From positions 1 through 51,599 of the forward strand of contig QCNV01000008.1 of NCBI GenBank assembly GCA_003213095.1: 51,599 nucleotides of DNA. Direction: 5' to 3'. Position numbers and translations under genes: made by a program. Under the pieces are notes generated by a model. That model had not been told where the DNA came from, did no database searches, and worked only from the letters and a program-made list of their open reading frames with translations. How positions within the stretch are numbered: the first letter of the stretch is position 1; each line of letters begins with the position of its first letter. Of the stretch, positions 42,308 through 51,599 are shown piece after piece. Origin of the DNA: SAR202 cluster bacterium AG-426-M11. GTDB lineage: Bacteria; Chloroflexota; Dehalococcoidia; Lucifugimonadales; UBA826.

Positions 42308-43673
42308 TCAATTTCTTTCTTGCAATTTTGATTTGAGATAATACGTTTTGGGTAGCTGTTCCGCCAAAACTTATTCTTGATTCAACTGAAGTTCTGATAT
42401 TAATTTGTAATACATCTTCTTCAAATAATGGAGAGAAAGATTTGTAATCATCTACTGAAAATTTTGATATAGGTTTGCTAATGGCTAAAGAATGATCTGA
42501 AATAGAACTAGCTATAGAATAAGACTCTCTAAAATCTAGTCCTTTATTAACAAGATAGTCAGCAATATCTGTTGCTAAGGATAAGCTTTCCATTGCAGCA
42601 GATGTAAAGTTTTCAGCTTTTAAATGGATTCCCTTAATCATTTTGTTGAAAATTTTTAAGACGGAAACTACAGTATCGTAAGAGTCAAACAATCCTGTTT
42701 TATCTTCTTGTAAATCACGGTTATATGAAAGAGGCAAACCTTTTAGAATGGTGAACAAAGATATTAAGTTTCCGATCACTCTTCCAGATTTTCCTCTTGA
42801 TATCTCTGCAAAATCTGGATTTCTTTTTTGTGGCATGATACTACTTCCAGTTGTGAACTCATCAGACAATTGAATGAAATTAAATTCTGATGAAGACCAA
42901 AGAATTAATTCTTCAGAAAATCTGGAAATATGGGTAATGAATACTGATGAAGCAAATAAAAATGACAGAATAAAATCTCTATCTGAAACTGTGTCTATAC
43001 TATTAGCGGTAAGTCTAGAAAAATTTAGTTTTTGTGCTACATATTCTCTGTCAATTGGGTGTGGAGTTCCTGCCAATGCCGCACTCCCGAGTGGCATTAT
43101 GTCAGCTTCTACAAACGCATTGTTAAATTTTTCCACATCTCTAGAAAACATTTCGTAATAGGCTAGTAAATGATGGGCAAGTAATACTGGCTGAGCTCTT
43201 TGCATGTGTGTGTACCCAGGCATAATAATATTTGAAGAGTTTTCAGCTAAATCAACAATAGTCTTTTGCAATTTTTTTATTAAATTATTAATTTCTATGC
43301 ATGCATCTTTAACAAACATTCTTGTGTCGAGAGATATTTGATCATTTCTCGATCTTGCAGTGTGTAGTTTTCCAGCAACAGTTCCTATTTTTTCATGAAG
43401 ACGACTTTCTATATTCATATGAATATCTTCAAGAGTAGGATCCCAGGGAAATGAATCAGATTTGATTTCAAGTAGTATTTGATCAAGGCCTTTTATAATG
43501 ATTGATTTTTCTTCTGAAGTAATAATGTTTTGATTCGAAAGCATTTCAGTGTGGACTTTACTACCTCTTATATCGTATTCATACAAGCGTACGTCTAAAT
43601 CTAATGAAACAGTAAAATCACCAACTTCATCAGATAATCTTTTTATGAATTTTTTCGAATTGTTTTCAGTCAT
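42300..43673 (-). CDS. argH: Argininosuccinate lyase
   Basis: ArgH splits argininosuccinate to arginine and fumarate. The 457-residue protein has the superfamily signature GSSIMPQKRNPDFAE, the substrate region LHTARSRNDQISLDTRMF, and PGYTHMQRAQPVLLAHHLL with the catalytic His. The flexible loop serine lies in the GSSIMPQ run. Length is normal. First gene of argH-rpe-tsaD. The 72-base gap to the divergent dinG-like gene is AT-rich with no clear motif beyond weak -10-like sequences. Confidence 0.95.
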   Translation of the reverse strand: MTENNSKKFIKRLSDEVGDFTVSLDLDVRLYEYDIRGSKVHTEMLSNQNIITSEEKSIIIKGLDQILLEIKSDSFPWDPTLEDIHMNIESRLHEKIGTVAGKLHTARSRNDQISLDTRMFVKDACIEINNLIKKLQKTIVDLAENSSNIIMPGYTHMQRAQPVLLAHHLLAYYEMFSRDVEKFNNAFVEADIMPLGSAALAGTPHPIDREYVAQKLNFSRLTANSIDTVSDRDFILSFLFASSVFITHISRFSEELILWSSSEFNFIQLSDEFTTGSSIMPQKRNPDFAEISRGKSGRVIGNLISLFTILKGLPLSYNRDLQEDKTGLFDSYDTVVSVLKIFNKMIKGIHLKAENFTSAAMESLSLATDIADYLVNKGLDFRESYSIASSISDHSLAISKPISKFSVDDYKSFSPLFEEDVLQINIRTSVESRISFGGTATQNVLSQIKIARKKLNE

Positions 43674-43745
43674 TTTTATATATTATGTTTTATTATGAGA
43701 CAGTATTTACATATTTTAACTTAGTTATTTAATCTACAAATTTAA

Positions 43746-46505
43746 ATGGTTCAATTCAATAATAATTTAAACCAAATTAACGAAGAAATATTTTGCGTAA
43801 TTGATTTGGAAACTACTGGTACTGATCCACTGACTGATAGGATCATTGAGATAGCTGTAATAGTTTTTAAGGGTGATCAGGTACTTAATTCATTTGATTC
43901 ATTGATCAAATCAGACACATATATCCCTCCATTAATTACAGATTTAACTGGAATTTCAAATAATGATTTAGAAAATGCTCCAGAATTTGATGAGATTTCT
44001 CGAGTTTTAATTGAAACTATTAAAGACATTCCTATTATTGGTCACAATGTTGATTTTGATTTGAGTTTTCTACGTAATTATGGAATGACATTTGAAAATA
44101 TAATTTTTGATACTTTAGATTTGAGTTATGTGTTTTTTCCTAGTTCTCCCAGTTATTCTTTACAATCATTAAAAAAAGAATTTCATTTTCCTGTTAAAAA
44201 TAGTCATAGAGCACTTTCTGATTGTGAATCAACAATGCATTTGTTTAATGAAATTGTTAAAGATGCTAAATCCTTACCCTCATCGGTAATTGGTAGACTT
44301 TCTCAGGTAGCGAATACTAGTAACTGGATTGATTCGGCATTTTTTCAATATATTTTAATTAATTCTATTGAGAATCAAAATTCAAATTTTGATTCTCAAT
44401 CGCCCGAAAATGATTTACATGACAAAGAGATGTTCTTACAAATAGATGAGATTTTTTCAAAGGATGGAAAATTATCTGAATCCTTATCAGGTTTTGAATA
44501 TAGAGAAGAACAAAACCAAATGGCTTTAAGTGTACAAAATGCACTAGAAAATAAAACACAATTGATAATTGAAGCTGGTACAGGAGTAGGCAAATCCTTA
44601 GCTTACCTGATACCAGCCATCAATTATTCAATAAAAACTAATGAAAAAATTGTGATTTCTACTAATACGATAGGACTACAAGAGCAATTAATTGATAAGG
44701 ACTTGCCTCTTGTAATGAAAATTTTGGGTCTTAATTCACATGCTGAAGATACTTTCGCTTTATTAAAAGGGCGAGCAAATTACTTATGTTTACAAAAATT
44801 GTATTCACAACTTTCATTACAAAATTTAGATACAAATACAGGGGTTTTGATTTCTAAAATAATTGTTTGGCTACATTCATCTACTTCAGGGGATCTAAAT
44901 GAAATGAATATAAGTAGATCGGATCATCAAGCTATTTTAAATAAATTTAATGCAGAAAAAACACTCAGATGCACAGGTTTTGAAGGGCAATGTTTTTTGA
45001 GACAAGCTAGAAATAAGGCTAATGAATCAAATGCAATAATAGTAAATCATTCTCTGTTGATGTCAGATTTGATTTCTGAAGGATCAATTCTTCCGCCTTA
45101 TGAAAATCTAATTATTGATGAGGCTCATCATATTGAAGATCAGGCTTCCCAAGCTTTTTCGTTTTCAGTTAGTAGATTTATTGTCACAGATTTTCTAAGC
45201 GATTTTGTAGGTTCTGACAATATTTATGATCGATTGAGAAGTATTTTAATAAGAGATTCTAGTAATGATACTCTTGCCGAATTCGAGACTTTAGATGATC
45301 AAACTCAAAACATTATTAAGCGATTACAAGATGATTTTTCACTATTGTTTTCTATAGGGTTTCAATCTAAGCAATTAGAAAATACAAAATTCAAGTCAGA
45401 TAAAATTCGGGTTTCTCAAAATCATCAAATTAACAATTGGGATCAATTAGTTGATGTGACTGACAATTTAATAGTTTTATTGGAAGAATTTTTAATTATT
45501 TTAAATCAGCTAATTAAAACTTTGGAAAGAAAAATCAATTTGATTGGAATCACAGAGTATTTAGGAATAGTTGAATCTGTTTACTCTAATGCTAAATCTT
45601 TAATTAGCCATTTAGTAGAATTTTTCTCAGAGAATAAAGAAAATTTTGTTTATTGGATTTACTCAGATTCTTATAGAGAAACGTCTAGCTTTAATGCTGC
45701 ACCGTTTGTTGTTGGGGATATTTTATATAAAGAGTTATTTTCTCAAAAAGAATCTGTTGTTCTTACCAGTGCAACTTTGACGTCTGACGAAAAATTTGAA
45801 CACATAAATTTTAGAACCGGATTTCATCCACATGAATCAATAGTACTGGGTTCTCCATTTGATTATAAAACTTCAGTGCGATTAATAATCCCTAATGATG
45901 TACCTGATCCACGAAACGAAAATTACTTTCAATATGTATCTGAGTCGATAAAAATTATCTGTGCTAACGCTCCTGGAGGAGTATTAGTCTTGTTCACTTC
46001 TTATTCTGCACTTAATTCGGTATATGAATTTATCAAAAAAGATAAAAACATTAATAAAACTATATTAGCTCAAGGTGTTCATGGTTCTACTCGGAATTTA
46101 CTTCAAAGGATTAATAATGATAATGAGTCATTGATTTTAGGTACCAATTCATTTTGGGAAGGTGTTGATTTAAAAGGCGCAGCTTTAAATTCTCTAATTA
46201 TTACTCGACTACCATTTGAAGTTCCGTCAGATCCCATATATCAGGCGAGATTTGAAAACTATGATAATGGCTTTAATGACTTTGCAGTACCTAATGCAAT
46301 AATTAAATTTAGACAAGGTTTTGGCCGACTTATCAGATCTAAAGATGATAAAGGTATCTCGGTGATTTTAGATAGTAGAATAGTCAAATCTTCATACGGG
46401 AAAAGGTTTATAAAATCTTTACCTGATATTCCTTTATCTCGAAACTCTATTAATGAAATGGGTAATATAATTAGTCACTGGTTTAATGATGATATTGAAA
46501 AGTAA
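43746..46505 (+). CDS. dinG: DinG-family helicase with N-terminal DEDD exonuclease
   Basis: The 919-residue protein joins an N-terminal DnaQ-like 3'-5' exonuclease (residues 14-170; Asp20 and Glu22 in IDLETTGTD, HNVDFD, HRALSDCEST) to a DinG-type superfamily 2 helicase (from about 250; Walker A AGTGVGKS at 277-284, DEAHH at 458-462, FWEGVDLKG and a C-terminal RQGFGRLIRS motif). This is the Gram-positive-like DinG layout. Only three cysteines (348, 409, 416) fall in the region that holds the four Fe-S ligands in E. coli DinG, so a cluster is doubtful. The domain linker is encoded by a perfect 34-base palindrome (44367-44400). The last 20 bases overlap the ogg-type gene. Confidence 0.9.
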   Translation: MVQFNNNLNQINEEIFCVIDLETTGTDPLTDRIIEIAVIVFKGDQVLNSFDSLIKSDTYIPPLITDLTGISNNDLENAPEFDEISRVLIETIKDIPIIGHNVDFDLSFLRNYGMTFENIIFDTLDLSYVFFPSSPSYSLQSLKKEFHFPVKNSHRALSDCESTMHLFNEIVKDAKSLPSSVIGRLSQVANTSNWIDSAFFQYILINSIENQNSNFDSQSPENDLHDKEMFLQIDEIFSKDGKLSESLSGFEYREEQNQMALSVQNALENKTQLIIEAGTGVGKSLAYLIPAINYSIKTNEKIVISTNTIGLQEQLIDKDLPLVMKILGLNSHAEDTFALLKGRANYLCLQKLYSQLSLQNLDTNTGVLISKIIVWLHSSTSGDLNEMNISRSDHQAILNKFNAEKTLRCTGFEGQCFLRQARNKANESNAIIVNHSLLMSDLISEGSILPPYENLIIDEAHHIEDQASQAFSFSVSRFIVTDFLSDFVGSDNIYDRLRSILIRDSSNDTLAEFETLDDQTQNIIKRLQDDFSLLFSIGFQSKQLENTKFKSDKIRVSQNHQINNWDQLVDVTDNLIVLLEEFLIILNQLIKTLERKINLIGITEYLGIVESVYSNAKSLISHLVEFFSENKENFVYWIYSDSYRETSSFNAAPFVVGDILYKELFSQKESVVLTSATLTSDEKFEHINFRTGFHPHESIVLGSPFDYKTSVRLIIPNDVPDPRNENYFQYVSESIKIICANAPGGVLVLFTSYSALNSVYEFIKKDKNINKTILAQGVHGSTRNLLQRINNDNESLILGTNSFWEGVDLKGAALNSLIITRLPFEVPSDPIYQARFENYDNGFNDFAVPNAIIKFRQGFGRLIRSKDDKGISVILDSRIVKSSYGKRFIKSLPDIPLSRNSINEMGNIISHWFNDDIEK
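44367..44400. repeat. Perfect 16-bp inverted repeat inside dinG
   Basis: ATTGAGAATCAAAATT, then CA, then AATTTTGATTCTCAAT form a perfect 16-bp stem with a two-base centre. It lies in the linker between the exonuclease and helicase domains and encodes about SIENQNSNFDSQ. Such a structure can form a cruciform in DNA or a strong mRNA hairpin. Confidence 0.9.
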
Positions 46506-47343
46506 ATCCAAATATGATTTGGAATCTACGCTTTATAGTGGTCAATCTTTTTTATGGAACCCGATTTTGAGTGATAACTTGCAAGCTCATGAAATAGTTT
46601 TAGGTGGTACTCGATTTCTAGTCCAACAGTTGTCAGATAAAATAGATGCCATTTATCCATTAAATATTACTCAAAATCAATCATTGATTTTACAGAACCA
46701 TTTAAGGGTTGATGATGATCTTGGTTGTATTTATCAATCAATAGAGTCAGATAAATATTTACTATCTTCATTTAAAAAGTTTGAGGGATTACATCTATTA
46801 CGACAAGACCCTTGGGAATGTCTTGTGACATTTATTTGTTCAAGTAATAACAATATGAAACGAATTAAATTAATGCTAAACAAATTAATTAATTCATTTG
46901 ATAATACACATACAGATTCTTTGGGAGAATACAAAACTTTTCCAACACCTGATCAAATTATAGAAGCTGGTGAAGAACATTTAAGATCTTTAGGTTTTGG
47001 TTATAGGGCTAAATACATTTTTGAAACTTCTAGAATAATTCTTTATGAGAATATAGATTTGCTCAAATTAAGATCTCAAAATTATGATGATAATTTAGAA
47101 CAATTGACAATGTTTCCAGGAGTGGGAGATAAAGTTGCTAATTGTGTAATGTTATTTTCTTTAGATAATTTGAATGCCTTTCCAGTAGATGTTTGGATTA
47201 ATAGAGTTTTAAGAGAAATTTACTTGAATGATAGTAAGAATAAAATTGCAGATTCGAGATTAAGAAGTCATTTCCAGTCATATTTTGGAGAATATTCTGG
47301 ATATATCAATCACTATTTATTTCATTCAAGAAGAAATGATTGA
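46486..47343 (+). CDS. ogg: 8-oxoguanine DNA glycosylase (OGG1/AlkA-like)
   Basis: The 285-residue protein resembles eukaryotic OGG1 and its bacterial relatives: YSGQSFLWNPI near the N terminus (like the QxFRW motif), RQDPWECLVTFICSSNNNMK, GFGYRAKYI, and the HhH-GPD motif PGVGDKVANCVMLFSL with catalytic Lys216, followed by AFPVDVWINR with Asp235. It excises 8-oxoguanine and nicks the site. The start overlaps dinG by 20 bases, so both are in one transcript and may be expressed together in oxidative DNA repair. It ends three bases before the convergent mscS-like gene. Starts at 46486 or 46489 are both possible. Confidence 0.9.
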   Translation: MMILKSKSKYDLESTLYSGQSFLWNPILSDNLQAHEIVLGGTRFLVQQLSDKIDAIYPLNITQNQSLILQNHLRVDDDLGCIYQSIESDKYLLSSFKKFEGLHLLRQDPWECLVTFICSSNNNMKRIKLMLNKLINSFDNTHTDSLGEYKTFPTPDQIIEAGEEHLRSLGFGYRAKYIFETSRIILYENIDLLKLRSQNYDDNLEQLTMFPGVGDKVANCVMLFSLDNLNAFPVDVWINRVLREIYLNDSKNKIADSRLRSHFQSYFGEYSGYINHYLFHSRRND

Positions 47344-47346
47344 AAA

Positions 47347-48438
47347 TCATCTGATGAAGTCATTTTGATTATTGACTGTATCTGTAATTATTTTTCTTAC
47401 AGGATAATTTATGTCAATATTCTCTCTGTCAAATCTTTCATGGATTTTTTTAATTAGTTCACTTTTTAGAGAGAAAGTTGATAATCTATCTATAGCCTGA
47501 ATATACACAAAAAAATCAATATTAGAATCTCCAAAATTAGAAAAACCAAAAAATGGAGGAACATGTTTGATTGATAATGGTGAATCATTAATTAAAGAGG
47601 TTGCTTCTTCTAATACGAATCTTTCAACATTTTTAAGGTTTGATTCATAGCTTACTCCGCATTCTACTAAGACATTCATTGCAGGGGTTGGGCTATAATA
47701 ATTTGTGACAACACTGTCGGCCATTTTAGAATTAGGAATGATAACTAAGTTGTTGTAAATACTCCTGATTTTGGTACTTCTCCACCCTACTGATTCAACA
47801 TATCCTGAATTGCCATCATCCAGTTCAATAAAATCACCGGGGCGCAATCCTCCATCAGTTACCACGAAGGTACCAGCGAAAAAATTACTAAGTGTTGGTT
47901 GTACTGCTAGTGCTACTGCTAATCCACCAATTCCTAACCCTGCTAAAATTGGACTAACTGATACGCCTAAGTTATCTACTGAAACTAGAAAACCTATCGA
48001 ATAAATTGCTAAAGGTAGAATTCGCCTAATTATTGGAAGTAAATTGTCGTCTAGTTTTGTGGCTGTTTTTTTGGAAATATTGACTACATACCAATATATA
48101 GATCTATCTCCTACCCTGGCTAATAAAGTTGTAACAAATATTATTAGCCCTACTTGCCAAATATTCTCAGCAAATACTTCTGTGCCATTTAAGGGACTTA
48201 TTAATTTATCCTCAGAACGGATTAAAACTAGATAACTTGAATAAACAGATGTCAATAAAATTACAAAAATTAGAGGCAGTCTACATTCACGGACTATTAC
48301 AGTGATTAAACTGTTATCAGCCTGTTTTTTTATTATTGTCCGAATTATAAATAACAATAATAGAGCTATGAATACAGCCAACCCGATGATTATTGCTATA
48401 GTAATTGTGGCTCTGAGTAAAGATTCAGAAATTATCAT
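47347..48438 (-). CDS. MscS-family mechanosensitive channel
   Basis: The 363-residue membrane protein has several N-terminal TM helices, then the pore helix/beta domain of MscS: SPILAGLGIGGLAVALAVQP, LSNFFAGTFVVTDGGLRPGD, DFIELDDGNSGYVESVGWRS and NNLVIIPNSKMADSVVTNYY. The C-terminal alpha-beta domain follows. It should open on membrane tension and release solutes on osmotic downshift. It is longer than E. coli MscS (286) because of extra N-terminal helices. It diverges from pheS. Confidence 0.9.
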   Translation of the reverse strand: MIISESLLRATITIAIIIGLAVFIALLLLFIIRTIIKKQADNSLITVIVRECRLPLIFVILLTSVYSSYLVLIRSEDKLISPLNGTEVFAENIWQVGLIIFVTTLLARVGDRSIYWYVVNISKKTATKLDDNLLPIIRRILPLAIYSIGFLVSVDNLGVSVSPILAGLGIGGLAVALAVQPTLSNFFAGTFVVTDGGLRPGDFIELDDGNSGYVESVGWRSTKIRSIYNNLVIIPNSKMADSVVTNYYSPTPAMNVLVECGVSYESNLKNVERFVLEEATSLINDSPLSIKHVPPFFGFSNFGDSNIDFFVYIQAIDRLSTFSLKSELIKKIHERFDRENIDINYPVRKIITDTVNNQNDFIR

Positions 48439-48504
48439 ATAAAAACCTGTAGAGGTATTATATATCTATTGGAAAGGAATTTATAAAAATGTGGAATAAT
48501 TTCC

Positions 48505-48533
48505 TTGACCTTATGTAGTATCAATTTCATAAT
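48505..48533 (+). promoter_or_regulatory. Promoter of pheS-pheT
   Basis: TTGACC (48505-48510), a 17-base spacer and CATAAT (48528-48533) make a good sigma-70 match; a start near 48540 leaves a leader of about 26 bases, too short for an attenuator or T-box. Confidence 0.6.
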
Positions 48534-48565
48534 TTGATCCTGTAATTTATTCATTAGAGAAAAAT

Positions 48566-49615
48566 ATGGACTTTCAAAAAGATTCTTATGGAGACGAGCT
48601 TAGATTAAAAGCAATTGAAAAATTTGATTTGATTTCTGATCTCGAACAATTAGAGCAATTTAAAACTGAACTATTAGGAAGAAAAGGTTCTATAACAGAA
48701 TTGATAAAAAATATTTCTACTCTTCCGTCTGATGAAAAAAAAGATGCTGGCAAGAACGCTAATTTAATTAAAATATTTTTTCAAGAATTAATTCAAGAAA
48801 AGTTTGAAGAGTACAAATCTAATGATATCGACTCGCACCAATCAATAGATTTGAGTCTTCCGGGCCGTCGAAGATTTAGAGGGTCATTTCATCCAACCAC
48901 AGTAGTCTTAAGAGAAATCTCTAAAGTATTTACTGAAATGGGATTTGATTCAGCAGAGGGTCCTGAAGTAGAGCTAGATGAATATAATTTTCAGAAATTA
49001 AACATACCATTAGATCATCCTGCTAGAGACATGTGGAATACACTTTGGGTAGATACAACCAACGATTCTAGCCTTAAACCATTATTGATGAGAACCCATA
49101 CTTCACCAATGCAAATAAGATTGATGGAAAAACAAACCCCTCCAATTAGAATAATTGTTCCCGGTAAAACTTATAGATATGAAGCAACTGATGCAACACA
49201 TGAATGGCAGTTTTGTCAGGTAGAAGGATTAGTGGTTGATAAAGGTATTACTTTTGCACATTTAAAATCTACTTTAGAAGAATTTGCGCAAAAGATGTTT
49301 GGGCACAAGCGAAAAGCTAGATTTAGATGTGATTTTTTCCCTTTTGTTGAACCGGGAGCAGAAGTTTCTATCGATTGTTTTAAATGTGATGGGGCTGATG
49401 GATGCAATGTTTGTGGGTACTCTGGGTGGATAGAAATTATGGGTGCAGGAATGGTACACCCTGAAGTATTAAAAGGTGTTGGATACGATCCTGAGATTTA
49501 CTCGGGGTTTGCTTTTGGAATGGGCGCTGAACGTATTTCAATGTTGAAGAACGGTATAGATGATGTCAGATTATTTTACTCGAATGATTTAAGGTTTTTA
49601 AAACAATTTTCTTAG
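48566..49615 (+). CDS. pheS: Phenylalanyl-tRNA synthetase alpha chain
   Basis: Catalytic subunit of the alpha2-beta2 PheRS. The 349-residue protein has an N-terminal coiled-coil part (AIEKFDLISDLEQLEQFKTE), LPGRRRFRGSFHPTT, the class II motif 2 GKTYRYEATDATHEWQFCQ, and motif 3 SGFAFGMGAERISMLKNGI. A CFKCDGADGCNVCG insertion with three cysteines plus Cys in VSIDC looks like a zinc knuckle, as in many bacterial PheS. Eight bases separate it from pheT. Confidence 0.96.
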   Translation: MDFQKDSYGDELRLKAIEKFDLISDLEQLEQFKTELLGRKGSITELIKNISTLPSDEKKDAGKNANLIKIFFQELIQEKFEEYKSNDIDSHQSIDLSLPGRRRFRGSFHPTTVVLREISKVFTEMGFDSAEGPEVELDEYNFQKLNIPLDHPARDMWNTLWVDTTNDSSLKPLLMRTHTSPMQIRLMEKQTPPIRIIVPGKTYRYEATDATHEWQFCQVEGLVVDKGITFAHLKSTLEEFAQKMFGHKRKARFRCDFFPFVEPGAEVSIDCFKCDGADGCNVCGYSGWIEIMGAGMVHPEVLKGVGYDPEIYSGFAFGMGAERISMLKNGIDDVRLFYSNDLRFLKQFS

Positions 49616-49622
49616 GATTGAT

Positions 49623-51599
49623 ATGAAAATTCCCGTATCTTGGTTAGAAAAATATATTAAATTAGATGGTTTAGATATTAATCAATTGGCTCATTTGATG
49701 ACTATGGCTGGCACTGAAGTGTCTTCTGTAGAACATATTGGAGAATCTTGGGATTCTGAACATTTAGTGGTAGGTGAAATTATTGATATCAAACCTCATC
49801 CCGATGCAGATAAGCTAAGATTACCCACTATTAAAATTTCTGAATCAGAAAATCATACTGTAGTATGTGGAGCTCCAAATTTATATGTCTCTCAAAAAAT
49901 TGTTTTTGCAAAAGAAGGGGCAATACTTTTTAACCCAAGATCAAATAATCATGAAGTTTTGAAATCTGCGAAAATTCGAGGAATTGAATCTTCTGGAATG
50001 GTTTGTTCATCTTTAGAATTAGGTTTAGGTGAAGACCATTCTGGGATTTTAGAATTAAACTCAGATATTCCCATTGGCACTCCTGTCAAAGATTTTTTAT
50101 CTGATATTGTGATAGAAACTGAACTCACTCCAAACAGGCCAGATTGTCTTTCAATAATTGGAACTGCCCATGAAATTGCAGCAATAACAAATCAAGATGT
50201 TTCCTACCCTCAAACAACCTTTACTACATCAAATAAAAAAATCGAAGATTTTATTGATATTGAAATATTGGATTCAGATCTATGTCCTAGATATATGGGA
50301 ACTGTAATCCAGAATGTCCACATACAAGAATCTCCTGATTGGTTAAAAGATGCATTGATTAAAACTGGTCATAGGCCAATAAATAATGTTGTAGATATAA
50401 CCAATTATGTAATGTTGGAATTTGGTCAGCCATTACATGCTTTTGATTACAATAAAATTCCAAATAAAAAAATTATAGTTCGCCAATCAAATGATGGTGA
50501 AAAAATTGACACATTGGATGGAGAAACTCGAACATTGGAATCGCCTATGTTGGTGATAGCGGATGATGCTAAGCCCATAGCTTTGGCGGGTGTTATGGGG
50601 GGATCAAATACTGAAATAGATTCTCTTACTACTGATGTATTTCTTGAAGCAGCCAATTTTAATGCTTCAAATACAAGATTCACCAGAAATGCATTAAATA
50701 TAAGTACTGAAGCTTCTTATAGATTTGAAAGATATCTTCGTCCGGAGTTAGCTGAATTAGCTTTTGAGAGAGCAATTTGTTTGATTCAAGAAATTGCTGG
50801 AGGAATTCCAGTAGAAAGCCACATAGACATATATAAAAAGTCTGATAATAATTTAGATGTTCATTTTAAATTATTAAATCTTAATAAATTACTGGGAACT
50901 GAATTCTCTTTATCTGAAGTGTCTAAAATATTCAAATCATTAGGATGCTCAATTGAATCTGAATCTTTCGATTCAATACTTGTAACTCCACCAATTTGGA
51001 GATCTGACATCAAAATCGAATCTGATTTGATTGAGGAATTTGCTAGGATTTATGGCTATGATAATTTGCCGACAGCAAAAATAGATGCAATCATTCCTGA
51101 TCGTGAGGATAGTGCTTATATCAATTTTCGTGAAAACATGAGAGATAGTTTGGTATATTCAGGGTTAAATGAGACTATATCTTATGCTGTAGTTAATTTG
51201 GAAAAATTATCTAAAACTACAGATGCTTCTTCTGAAACGTTTGTAAAAGTCAAAAATCCAATGGATTCTACTAGAGATATTTTGAGACCAAATTTGAGAG
51301 TAAATATTTTAGATACTCTTTCAAACAATCGTAGATTAAATCAATCCGACCCTATTCAAATATTCGAAATTGGTAGAGTGTTTGGGGAGTTCAAAAATTT
51401 TTCGTCACAAATCATGCCTGATGAAAAAGACCACTTAATAGCTGTTTTATCAGGAAAAAGAAATAAAGATAATTTGTGGGAAAAAACGACCGAGTCAGTA
51501 GATTTTTATGATGCCAAAGGGGTACTGGAAACCTTATTTGAATCTACACAAGTTTCATTTCAGCTTTCTGAGTGTGATGATATTTTTTTCTCAAAAGGT
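49623..51599 (+). CDS. pheT: Phenylalanyl-tRNA synthetase beta chain (3' end missing)
   Basis: The gene starts at ATG 49623 (MKIPVSWLEKYIKLDGLDI), eight bases after pheS with an AGGA at 49615-49618, and stays open to the last base; 659 codons are in the window and roughly 130 more would be expected. Domains seen: the EMAP/tRNA-binding part (VVGEIIDIKPHPDADKLRL, VVCGAPN), the B3/B4 editing domain (NVVDITNYVMLEFGQPLHAF), B5 and the catalytic-like core. It pairs with PheS to charge tRNA-Phe and edits mischarged Tyr. Normal family layout; only truncated by the window edge. Confidence 0.96.
   Translation, partial: MKIPVSWLEKYIKLDGLDINQLAHLMTMAGTEVSSVEHIGESWDSEHLVVGEIIDIKPHPDADKLRLPTIKISESENHTVVCGAPNLYVSQKIVFAKEGAILFNPRSNNHEVLKSAKIRGIESSGMVCSSLELGLGEDHSGILELNSDIPIGTPVKDFLSDIVIETELTPNRPDCLSIIGTAHEIAAITNQDVSYPQTTFTTSNKKIEDFIDIEILDSDLCPRYMGTVIQNVHIQESPDWLKDALIKTGHRPINNVVDITNYVMLEFGQPLHAFDYNKIPNKKIIVRQSNDGEKIDTLDGETRTLESPMLVIADDAKPIALAGVMGGSNTEIDSLTTDVFLEAANFNASNTRFTRNALNISTEASYRFERYLRPELAELAFERAICLIQEIAGGIPVESHIDIYKKSDNNLDVHFKLLNLNKLLGTEFSLSEVSKIFKSLGCSIESESFDSILVTPPIWRSDIKIESDLIEEFARIYGYDNLPTAKIDAIIPDREDSAYINFRENMRDSLVYSGLNETISYAVVNLEKLSKTTDASSETFVKVKNPMDSTRDILRPNLRVNILDTLSNNRRLNQSDPIQIFEIGRVFGEFKNFSSQIMPDEKDHLIAVLSGKRNKDNLWEKTTESVDFYDAKGVLETLFESTQVSFQLSECDDIFFSKG

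Overview
The window is 51.6 kb of AT-rich, tightly packed bacterial chromosome. The gene mix suggests a free-living, probably marine bacterium of the Chloroflexota (Dehalococcoidia / SAR202-like): a DUF1800 protein, NHL-repeat proteins, a double CaiB/BaiF CoA-transferase, a Baeyer-Villiger-type flavin monooxygenase, an F420 ligase with a deazaflavin-dependent reductase, and lipoproteins with long Thr-Pro linkers. That placement is an inference from gene content; no rRNA or marker tree was available.

Layout. 1-8.3 kb is a catabolic/redox block: DUF1800 (cut by the left edge), NHL protein, Ddn-like reductase, small ABM-like protein, fused CoA-transferase, flavin monooxygenase and a Cys-bearing PD-(D/E)XK nuclease. 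8.5-17.5 kb is housekeeping: prs-secA facing a citE-like / folB / MoxR-type AAA / valS operon. valS is broken by one extra base in a run of nine G. 17.6-25.7 kb holds cofE, tenA with a cyclophilin-like partner, an Ldh2-type dehydrogenase, leuB, leuS, a D-malate/tartrate-type dehydrogenase and a NUDIX hydrolase. 25.7-27.5 kb is a TPP-riboswitch-controlled thiG-thiE-thiS operon. 27.5-33.7 kb has a second NHL protein, a 62-aa protein, a transketolase-like enzyme, a trypsin-like lipoprotein and a serine hydrolase. 37.2-51.6 kb is ordinary: argC, nth, TPR and methyltransferase genes, tsaD-rpe-argH, dinG-ogg, an MscS channel, and pheS-pheT (pheT runs off the right edge).

The most interesting region is 33.75-37.19 kb. 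An intact tRNA-Glu(UUC) gene (minus strand, 37111-37187) is preceded on its 3' side by two further copies of its 3' half: one near-perfect (35364-35459 matches 37061-37156 with two differences in 96 bases) and one strongly decayed (from 33748). The spacing between copies is 1666 and 1697 bp. Each interval carries exactly one cargo gene (a multi-TM MATE-like protein; a staphylococcal-nuclease/DUF3761 lipoprotein) and is bordered by its own short direct repeats. No integrase is present. This looks like stepwise stacking of one-gene integrative units at a tRNA gene, presumably moved by a recombinase encoded elsewhere.

Other points: the genome is streamlined. Four convergent gene pairs overlap by exactly four bases at their stop codons, and clear intrinsic terminators are nearly absent. 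The thiamine genes (thiGES and tenA) and the F420 genes (cofE and the Ddn-like gene) are parts of pathways whose other members lie outside the window.
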